Of a stretch of DNA of 5,249 nt, positions 1 to 5,249 are shown piece after piece. The notes under the pieces were generated by a model that saw nothing but the letters and a program-made list of their open reading frames with translations, did not search any database and was not told the DNA's origin. The translations under genes and the position numbers were made by a program. Each line of letters starts with the position of its first letter. Position 1 is the first letter of the stretch. This stretch comes from an uncultured Rhodopirellula sp. (GTDB lineage Bacteria; Planctomycetota; Planctomycetia; Pirellulales; Pirellulaceae), in contig CAJXTM010000357.1 in NCBI GenBank assembly GCA_913061385.1, positions 1 to 5,249 on the forward strand, given 5' to 3'.

Positions 1-49
1 ATCTACACGTAAGGAGTCGTCGGCAGCGTCAGATGTGTATAAGAGACAG
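1..49 (+). other. Nextera i5-side sequencing adapter (synthetic, not genomic)
   Basis: The first 49 bases match the Illumina Nextera read-1 side adapter piece by piece. Positions 1-8 (ATCTACAC) are the end of the P5 oligo. Positions 9-16 (GTAAGGAG) are an 8-base index, which from memory is i5 index S505. Positions 17-30 (TCGTCGGCAGCGTC) are the Nextera read-1 adapter, and 31-49 (AGATGTGTATAAGAGACAG) are the Tn5 mosaic end. Genomic sequence begins at 50. The adapter lengthens the minus-strand gene by about 15 false residues, giving the tail VSYTHLTLPTT. It also supplies a false start (MCIRDR) on the plus strand. Confidence 0.99.
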
Positions 50-638
50 AGTAACGACTGGGGGTGATACCGAAGTTCTGCGAAAACTCACGCTGCAACT
101 GGCTTACCGACAAGTGAACATGTTCTGCCATGTCCTTGACTTCGATGTACTTTGCGTGGTTGTCGATAATGAACGATATGACTCGAACCAGCCGACTGTA
201 GCCTGCGGAGTCATCAGCGGAATATTCATATGGGCGTTTCACCCCAGCAATCCCGACAACCTTCTCTTCTTGATCCAAAAGAGGGATCTTGCTGCACAAG
301 TACAAACGTGGAACGCCATTTTTCCCAGGTACCATCCAAACCTGATCAGATAATGATTCTCCCGTCGTAATGACACGTTGATCCTCTGCTACGTATTGCG
401 CGGCGATAGCTGGCGGAAAAAAGTCAAAGTCTGTATGACCGATCAGCTCGTCCGGATGACCAGCGCCCACGACATCACAAACAACGCGATTGGCACGCAC
501 AAAACGACTCTCAGCGTCCTTGATGTACATATAGACGCCGGGAATCGAATCAAACAAATCCAATAGCGTTCTGGGACGCGCGAGTTGTTTGAAAAACTGA
601 TCCTGCCAGCACAGCGGATTATTTAAAACTTCGGTCAT
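50..638 (-). CDS. PAS-domain AraC-family transcription regulator, 3' end missing
   Basis: Cytoplasmic DNA-binding regulator, partial. From the ATG at 638, 196 genuine residues remain before the adapter. A TTG at 653 would add five residues (MYIYR), but ATG is preferred because TTG is a weaker start and the added residues match nothing I recognise. No clear ribosome-binding site precedes either start. Residues about 25-138 form a PAS sensor domain (LFDSIPGVYMYIKD, then FVRANR, then GHTDFDFFPP, ending KVVGIAGVKRPYE); its ligand is unknown. Residues about 150-196 are the start of an AraC/XylS domain, with the first helix-turn-helix (MAEHVHLSVSQLQREF) and the beginning of the linker (FGITPSRY). 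The second helix-turn-helix, roughly 50-60 residues by family length, lies beyond the contig end. The gene is divergent from the GlcG-like gene, so it may control that gene. It is truncated by the technical end of the contig, not a pseudogene. Confidence 0.88.
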
Positions 639-692
639 GCGGTAAATGTACAATTTATTGCGAGGTAACTACAAGACGGCAGAGATACAAAT
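639..692. promoter_or_regulatory. Divergent intergenic region, probable shared control region
   Basis: Fifty-four bases separate the regulator's ATG from that of the GlcG-like gene, so both promoters and any operator must lie here or run into the coding ends. I cannot assign convincing -35/-10 boxes; TTGCGA at 658-663 is the only -35-like string on the plus strand and has no good partner. A palindromic core TGTACA (647-652) sits in an AT-rich imperfect inverted repeat. Function is inferred from the divergent layout, which is common for AraC-type regulators and their targets. Confidence 0.45.
641..668 (+). repeat. GGTAA direct repeat, candidate regulator half-sites
   Basis: GGTAA occurs at 641-645 and 664-668, each preceded by G plus one variable base (GCGGTAA and GAGGTAA). 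The starts are 23 bp apart, close to two helical turns, so both copies would face the same side of the DNA. AraC-family proteins often bind directly repeated half-sites about two turns apart. The repeat is short and could be chance; binding by the adjacent regulator is inference. Confidence 0.25.
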
Positions 693-1199
693 ATGGATGA
701 TTTAACGAAATCAAACTCTGAAACCCCCAGGCTGTTCATGAACCACTCGCTCAAAAGAAAGCACAGCATGCCCCCAGTCCACAGTAGTGATATCACAGCG
801 GAACTGTCCAATAAAATGCTCACCGCCGCGATTACCAAATCAGACGGTCTTGGACTGCGAATGAATATTGCGATTGTCGACGCGGGAGCAAATCTGAAAG
901 CATTCCACCGAATGGATGGGGCTTGGATCGGCAGCGTCGATATCGCATGCAAGAAAGCGCGAACAGCGCGGTTCTTTGATATGCCAACAGGTGAAATCGG
1001 TCAACTCTCTCAACCCGGTGGAACCTTGTACAACATCGAAAATTCAAATGGTGGCCTGATCTCGTTCCCAGGTGGTTTACCGATCACCAACGATCAGGGC
1101 ACGGTGATCGGAGCCATTGGTGTTTCGGGAGCATCGGTCGAAGAAGATCATGCAGTCGCATCCGCTGGCCTGGACGCCGCAATCGGAGCCGTCAACTGA
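693..1199 (+). CDS. GlcG/HbpS-family (DUF336) heme-binding-like protein
   Basis: A 168-residue cytoplasmic protein of the GlcG/HbpS family. The family signature runs from about residue 33 to the end: [21 protein letters not shown] (residues 57-77), a helix with [12 protein letters not shown] (84-95), then [12 protein letters not shown] (120-131), and [15 protein letters not shown] (138-152). These are the strand and glycine-rich turns of the compact domain seen in Streptomyces HbpS, a heme-binding sensor partner, and in GlcG of the glycolate locus, whose role is unclear. Whether this copy binds heme cannot be read from the sequence. No signal peptide is visible; the first 30 residues are polar and unconserved. 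Later ATGs at 738 (M16) and 768 (M26) are possible true starts, as no ribosome-binding site decides between them. It is divergent from the PAS-AraC gene, and 161 bp separate it from the downstream cytochrome-like gene, so co-transcription with that gene is uncertain. Confidence 0.9.
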   Translation: MDDLTKSNSETPRLFMNHSLKRKHSMPPVHSSDITAELSNKMLTAAITKSDGLGLRMNIAIVDAGANLKAFHRMDGAWIGSVDIACKKARTARFFDMPTGEIGQLSQPGGTLYNIENSNGGLISFPGGLPITNDQGTVIGAIGVSGASVEEDHAVASAGLDAAIGAVN

Positions 1200-1360
1200 A
1201 TTCCGCCTAACTTTCAATGCGGATGCTGAATACCGCAGGTTCCATCACATAGCACACTCGCAACAGTATTACTGTTTCGCGATTATGTAGCCGTCTTTGA
1301 ACTTCAGCGGTTAAGCTAAGAGAGAAATTTCACTCACCCATTCATACGACGAAAAGTTAC
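1200..1360. other. Non-coding gap, likely promoter region of the PSCyt/DUF1501 unit
   Basis: No coding potential is evident. A weak 5-bp stem (TGCGG at 1218-1222, CCGCA at 1233-1237) follows the upstream stop but has no T-run, so I do not call it a terminator. The main structured element is the palindrome at 1262-1276. A promoter for the downstream pair probably lies here, because it is the largest gap in the window, but I could not find a convincing -35/-10 pair. Confidence 0.4.
1262..1276. promoter_or_regulatory. Perfect 15-bp interrupted palindrome, candidate operator
   Basis: AACAGTA-T-TACTGTT is a perfect inverted repeat with 7-bp arms around one central base, 84 bp before the start of the PSCyt1/DUF1549/DUF1553 gene. 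The single-base centre makes a full-length RNA hairpin poor, and no T-run follows, so a dimeric repressor site is more plausible than a terminator. At one fixed spacing a 7-bp-arm match is expected about 0.01 times by chance in this 161-bp gap (161/16384), ignoring composition bias and the other spacings one might accept. No protein is known to bind it. Confidence 0.35.
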
Positions 1361-3727
1361 ATGCGCGGTTTTGTCCCTATCATCACCATTATCGTGACCT
1401 TTGCGACGGGCACCTTAGCCCATGCTGGTGACGAGCTTTCATTCAATCGCGACATCCGACCAATTCTTTCGGACACCTGTTTTTTCTGTCATGGTCCTGA
1501 CTCCGAGCATCGCGAAGCTGATTTGAGGCTCGATACCGAAGAGTTGGCGAAGCAGGATGCCATCGTTCCAGGTGATGCAGGCATGAGTGAACTGTTCTCA
1601 AGAATCACGACAACCGATCCCAATGAATTGATGCCCCCACCCGAATCCGGCAAGCATCTCAATCAGAAGCAAATCGATCTGCTGAAACGCTGGATCGACG
1701 AAGGCGCGATCTATGAGCCGCACTGGTCCTATGTCTCGCCAAAACCACAGTCCACACCAGATAACGCAAGTGCATGGTCTCGTGATCCGGTCGATGATCA
1801 CATTCTGGCGAAACTACCAAAAACACTGAAAAGTCCGTCACCTGATAGCCCACGCCATACCTTGATTCGCCGAGTCACATTTGATTTGACTGGCCTGCCA
1901 CCCACACAACAACAGATCGAGGCATTCGTTGGCGATACGGGTCCGTTGGCCTATCAAAAAGCTGTTGATCGTCTTCTCGCTTCACCGACATTTGGCGAAC
2001 GGATGGCGACCTACTGGCTTGATTTGGTGCGCTACGCCGACACCGTCGGCTATCACGGGGATCAAGACCACAATATCTCGCCTTACCGTGATTATGTAAT
2101 CGATAGCTTCAATGACGACCTGCCATTGGATGAATTCACACGCCATCAGTTAGCTGGTGATCTACTGAACGATCCCACACCTTCTCAGCGTATTGCAACC
2201 GGCTACAACCGGCTTTTGCAAACAACGCACGAAGGTGGGCTGCAGCCCAAAGAATATCTCGCTATCTACGCGGCAGATCGCATCCGAAATGTCTCAGCAG
2301 TCTGGATGGGAGCCACGGTCGGATGTGCTCAATGCCATGACCACAAGTACGATCCATATTCAAGCAAGGACTTCTATTCGATGGTGGCATTTTTTGCCGA
2401 CATCGATGAACAACAACATTTTAAAGTTGGTTCCAATTCTTTGCCGACCAAGCGTCCACCCGAAATCGCTGTGGGAAGCCGATGGCAGCGAGAGCGTGCG
2501 GAAGAGATTGAATCACAATTGACAACGCTACAGAACCAACTGAAAACAGTTGATCCAACGCAAGCAAGGATCATCAACAGCCAGGTTGTCGAATATCAAG
2601 CCGAACTGGAACGATTTAAGAAGACGAATCGGCTGACAATGGTCACCCAGGCTGTTGCACCGCGACAGATTCGTGTGCTGCCAAGGGGAAATTGGTTGGA
2701 TGAAAGCGGGCCAATCGTTGATCCAGCAATACCAGAATTCCTCGGGAAACTGGATACAAATGGAAAACGTGCTACACGGCTCGATCTGGCAAACTGGCTT
2801 CTCGATGTGGACAACGGCGTTGGGGGACTAACTGCTAGAGTCTTTGTGAATCGTTTTTGGTATCTGCTTTTCGGTCGCGGGATCTCTCCGTCACTCGGAG
2901 ACTTTGGCGGTCAAGGACAACCACCAAACCATCCTGAAATGCTAGACCAGCTTGCCCTTGATTTCGTTCAAGACGAATGGAGCGTGAAACGCATGATGCG
3001 ACGCCTTGTACTTTCCCGCACCTACCAGCAAGCCTCAGACACGACCGAAACACAACTGCAGGAGGATCCCTATAACCAATGGTTCGGGCGCCAGGCCCGC
3101 TATCGCCTTCCTGCTGAAATGGTTCGAGACAATGTGCTGACAGTGAGCGATCTGCTGATCAGCACTGTTGGAGGCGCAAGCGTGAAACCCAGTCAACCCG
3201 CAGGCTACTATCGTCATTTGAACTTTCCGAGACGCATCTACTCACCACACTTGGATCAACGCCAATATCGGCGTGGAGTCTACATTCATTGGCAGCGACA
3301 ATTCTTGCACCCAATGCTCAAGGCATTGGATGCGCCGAGTCGCGAAGAGTGTACCGCCCAACGAGCCCGATCCAATACACCCTTAGAAGCTCTGGTCATG
3401 CTCAACGACCCATCCATGATCGACGCTGCAGTAGCCTTTGCCGCTGACCTATTAAAAGTTGTGGACGAAAACTCACCAACAAAGATCAAGCGCGCATTTG
3501 AGTTAACAGTCTCTAGGAAACCTGACTCTTTCGAATTGGCTGCTTTGAGCAAGTTGCTCGAATCTGAAATCAAGCACTACAGTGCCCAGCCTCAAGACGC
3601 TGAAAAATTGCTTGATACAGTCGACAAGAATATCGACTTTCAAACAGTAGATCCTCAAGAACTTGCGGCTTGGACTACGATCACGCGTGCTCTTCTGAAT
3701 CTGCAGGAAACGGTTACCCGATACTAG
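1361..3727 (+). CDS. Secreted PSCyt1-DUF1549-DUF1553 planctomycete cytochrome-like protein
   Basis: Complete 788-residue exported protein. Residues 1-22 are a Sec signal peptide (hydrophobic FVPIITIIVTF, probable cleavage after AHA at 20-22). Residues about 25-115 are PSCyt1, a c-type cytochrome domain: heme site C40-F-F-C43-H44, and M91 in ELMPPPES as the probable distal ligand. Residues about 143-350 are PSCyt2/DUF1549 (RRVTFDLTGLPPT, ERMATYWLDLVRYADT, then C322-A-Q-C325-H326 in GCAQCHDHKYDP). Residues about 372-425 are charged and look coiled-coil. Residues about 468-785 are PSD1/DUF1553 (FVNRFWYLLFGRGI, GDFGGQGQPPNHPEMLDQLA, LSRTYQQAS, final ALLNLQETVTRY). The length is at the short end for this architecture because no LamG-like or carbohydrate-binding insert is present. 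No clear ribosome-binding site precedes the ATG, but the signal peptide follows it immediately. The DUF1501 gene starts 57 bp downstream, the usual partner. The domains' biochemical role is unknown; electron transfer by the PSCyt1 heme and a link to polysaccharide breakdown are family-level proposals. Confidence 0.95.
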   Translation: MRGFVPIITIIVTFATGTLAHAGDELSFNRDIRPILSDTCFFCHGPDSEHREADLRLDTEELAKQDAIVPGDAGMSELFSRITTTDPNELMPPPESGKHLNQKQIDLLKRWIDEGAIYEPHWSYVSPKPQSTPDNASAWSRDPVDDHILAKLPKTLKSPSPDSPRHTLIRRVTFDLTGLPPTQQQIEAFVGDTGPLAYQKAVDRLLASPTFGERMATYWLDLVRYADTVGYHGDQDHNISPYRDYVIDSFNDDLPLDEFTRHQLAGDLLNDPTPSQRIATGYNRLLQTTHEGGLQPKEYLAIYAADRIRNVSAVWMGATVGCAQCHDHKYDPYSSKDFYSMVAFFADIDEQQHFKVGSNSLPTKRPPEIAVGSRWQRERAEEIESQLTTLQNQLKTVDPTQARIINSQVVEYQAELERFKKTNRLTMVTQAVAPRQIRVLPRGNWLDESGPIVDPAIPEFLGKLDTNGKRATRLDLANWLLDVDNGVGGLTARVFVNRFWYLLFGRGISPSLGDFGGQGQPPNHPEMLDQLALDFVQDEWSVKRMMRRLVLSRTYQQASDTTETQLQEDPYNQWFGRQARYRLPAEMVRDNVLTVSDLLISTVGGASVKPSQPAGYYRHLNFPRRIYSPHLDQRQYRRGVYIHWQRQFLHPMLKALDAPSREECTAQRARSNTPLEALVMLNDPSMIDAAVAFAADLLKVVDENSPTKIKRAFELTVSRKPDSFELAALSKLLESEIKHYSAQPQDAEKLLDTVDKNIDFQTVDPQELAAWTTITRALLNLQETVTRY

Positions 3728-3784
3728 AAACTCTGCACACACACCATTGCAATCGCATTCCACCCCCGGTGTAAAACCATCGCT

Positions 3785-5202
3785 ATGAAACAGTATTCAA
3801 ACCCACTCAATCGACGTGCATTCCTCTCCAATAACGGAGTCGCTGTTGGCAGTGCGGCGCTGGCATCCATGTTGGCAACCGAATCGAACGCGGCAGAAAG
3901 GGTCAATGCGGGTGCCAGGGATGACGTACCACATCATCTTCCAAAAGCAAAACGCGTTATTTTTCTTTGCATGGCCGGCGGTCCATCTCATCTTGAAACA
4001 TTTGATTACAAACCGGAACTGGAGAAACTCAATGGTAAACCGATGCCAGACTCCTACACTGCGGGACAACCAATTGCCCAACTGCAGGGAAAAGAATTGA
4101 AGTGCCAAGGCCCGTTGACCAAATTCGCAAAGTATGGGCAGTCGGGTCAGCTGATCAGTGACTATCTTCCCTACCATCAGAAGATGGCCGATGACATTTG
4201 TGTTATACGATCCATGGTCACCGAGCAGATCAACCACGATCCAGCTCACACTTTCATGAACACGGGCACAGCTATTAGTGGAAGACCATCGATGGGATCA
4301 TGGGTCACCTATGGGTTAGGGAGTGAGAGCGAAAATCTACCAGGGTTTGTGGTACTCACCAGTGTCGGTGGTCGCAATCCCCAACCGATCGCTTCGCGGC
4401 AGTGGTCAGCAGGTTTCCTCCCCAGTCGATATCAGGGAGTGGAATTCAGCGGTAGCGGACAACCAGTGAACTACGTCGACGCCCCCGCAGGAGTACAAGG
4501 ACTTCAGCAACAGCGGCTGATTGAAACCATTGGCAAACTCAACCAGCATCGCTTGAAATCAACAGGTGACCCGGAAATCGAAACACGCCTGGCCAACTAT
4601 GAAATGGCGTTCCGGATGCAAACCTCCGTACCTGATCTGGCAGATGTATCAGATGAACCACAACACGTTCTCGACATGTACGGTGCCAAACCGGGCGACG
4701 GATCCTACGCCTCTAATTGTCTGCTCGCCAGGCGACTTGCCGAACGTGGGGTGCGGTTCATTCAGCTTTATCACCGTGGTTGGGACCACCATGGTGGACT
4801 GGAAAAGTACATGGATATCTGTTGCGGATTGACTGACCGTCCAACCTGGGCGCTGCTTACCGATCTGAAACAGCGTGACATGCTTAAAGATACGCTTATC
4901 ATTTGGGGCGGTGAGTTCGGTCGAACACCGATGTTCCAAGGAAAAGGTGGGGCAGGTCGTGACCACCACATCAAAGGTTTCTCCATGTGGATGGCTGGCG
5001 GAGGGATCAAACCCGGGCACAGCCACGGCGCCACCGATGATCTCGGCTACCATGCCGTGGATGACGTGGTGCATGTCCGTGACATGCACGCCACCATGTT
5101 GAACCAATTGGGAATCAACCATCGCGACTTCACTCACAAATTCCAAGGACTGGACATGAAATTGACGGGCGTTGAACAAGCTCGAGTAATCGACCCCATC
5201 AT
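3785..5202 (+). CDS. Tat-exported DUF1501 protein (alkaline phosphatase superfamily-like), last few residues missing
   Basis: 472 genuine residues precede the right adapter. The N-terminus is a twin-arginine signal (N9-R10-R11-A12-F13-L14, hydrophobic run about 18-30, probable cleavage near SNA at 34-36), implying export in folded form, often with bound metal. The DUF1501 domain fills the rest: FLCMAGGPSHLETFDYKPEL (60-79), HDPAHTFMNTG (151-161), GSWVTYGLGSESENLPGFVVL (171-191), NCLLARRLAERGVRFIQL (311-328), WDHHGG (333-338), IIWGGEFGRTP (372-382), GRDHH (391-395), DDLGYHAVDD (418-427) and DMHATMLNQLGI (433-444). The Asp/His-rich motifs resemble metal sites of sulfatase/phosphatase-like enzymes, but the substrate is unknown. 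LTGVEQARVIDPI is typical of the family's extreme C-terminus, so probably only a few residues are lost. Any reading past 5202 (LLYTSPSPRDRG) is adapter. It lies 57 bp after the PSCyt gene on the same strand, with no terminator between, so one operon is likely. No obvious ribosome-binding site is seen. Confidence 0.95.
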
Positions 5203-5249
5203 CTGTCTCTTATACACATCTCCGAGCCCACGAGACCGAGGCTGATCTC
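5203..5249 (+). other. Nextera i7-side sequencing adapter (synthetic, not genomic)
   Basis: Positions 5203-5221 (CTGTCTCTTATACACATCT) are the Tn5 mosaic end, the exact reverse complement of 31-49. Positions 5222-5236 (CCGAGCCCACGAGAC) are the Nextera read-2 adapter. Positions 5237-5244 (CGAGGCTG) are an 8-base index, which from memory is i7 index N710. Positions 5245-5249 (ATCTC) begin the P7 sequence. The order and orientation are those of a read running through a short insert. The adapter adds about 14 false residues to the DUF1501 protein. Confidence 0.99.

Noticed and set aside
33..353. Plus-strand open frame beginning MCIRDR, opposite the AraC gene
   Set aside because: Its start lies in the adapter, and its body is antisense to a well-supported PAS-AraC coding region. 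It resembles no family I recognise.
1218..1237. Stem TGCGG/CCGCA after the GlcG-like gene as a terminator
   Set aside because: Only five base pairs with a ten-base loop and no T-run; not enough to call a rho-independent terminator.
3741..3772. ACACC/GGTGT stem and ATTGCAAT palindrome between the PSCyt and DUF1501 genes
   Set aside because: A five-bp stem with a 22-base loop and no T-run, and an 8-bp palindrome that is common by chance. Neither argues against co-transcription.
3797..4249. Minus-strand open frame of 150 codons over the DUF1501 N-terminus
   Set aside because: It overlaps the Tat signal and first conserved motifs of the real gene, and its translation looks random in composition.
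4649..5179. Long minus-strand open frame of 176 codons antisense to the DUF1501 gene
   Set aside because: The plus strand carries conserved DUF1501 motifs throughout. The antisense frame has no recognisable domain and is a shadow of biased codon use.
50..5202. Possible novel defence, CRISPR or mobile system
   Set aside because: I read both strands and found no repeat array, nuclease, transposase, integrase, toxin-antitoxin or RNA gene. The content is ordinary planctomycete chromosomal genes.
31..5221. Perfect 19-bp terminal inverted repeats (31-49 and 5203-5221), as in a transposon
   Set aside because: They are the engineered Tn5 mosaic ends of the Nextera kit, flanked by read-primer and index sequence. 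The insert between them encodes no transposase.

Overview
The window is one genomic insert (about 50-5202) bounded by synthetic Illumina Nextera (Tn5 tagmentation) adapters. The i5-side adapter lies at 1-49 and the i7-side adapter at 5203-5249. It is therefore a raw assembled contig, probably from a metagenome or an untrimmed single-library assembly, and both of its ends are technical rather than biological. The gene content points firmly to a planctomycete (phylum Planctomycetota). A secreted protein with the PSCyt1-PSCyt2(DUF1549)-PSD1(DUF1553) architecture is followed directly by a Tat-exported DUF1501 protein. That pair is a planctomycete hallmark, found in many paralogous copies per genome. 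Base composition is roughly balanced, and clear Shine-Dalgarno sequences are missing before the genes, which also fits the group. Genus cannot be read from the sequence.

Layout: (1) 50-638, minus strand: a PAS-AraC transcription regulator whose C-terminal half of the DNA-binding domain is cut off by the left adapter. (2) 639-692: a short divergent intergenic region holding a GGTAA direct repeat. (3) 693-1199, plus strand: a small cytoplasmic GlcG/HbpS-family (DUF336) protein. (4) 1200-1360: a non-coding gap with a perfect 15-bp interrupted palindrome. (5) 1361-3727, plus: the 788-residue PSCyt1/DUF1549/DUF1553 protein with a Sec signal and two CxxCH motifs. (6) 3785-5202, plus: the DUF1501 protein with a twin-arginine signal, cut by the right adapter within what are probably its last few residues.

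How the genes may work together (inference): the regulator and the GlcG-like gene are divergent, so the PAS-AraC protein probably controls the GlcG-like gene and perhaps the downstream pair. The PSCyt/DUF1501 pair is probably one transcription unit making an exported cytochrome-like protein and an exported alkaline-phosphatase-superfamily hydrolase-like protein. No substrate or reaction is established for such pairs. I see no CRISPR array, RNA gene, insertion sequence or novel defence system. The most actionable observation is the adapter contamination and the chimeric protein ends it creates.
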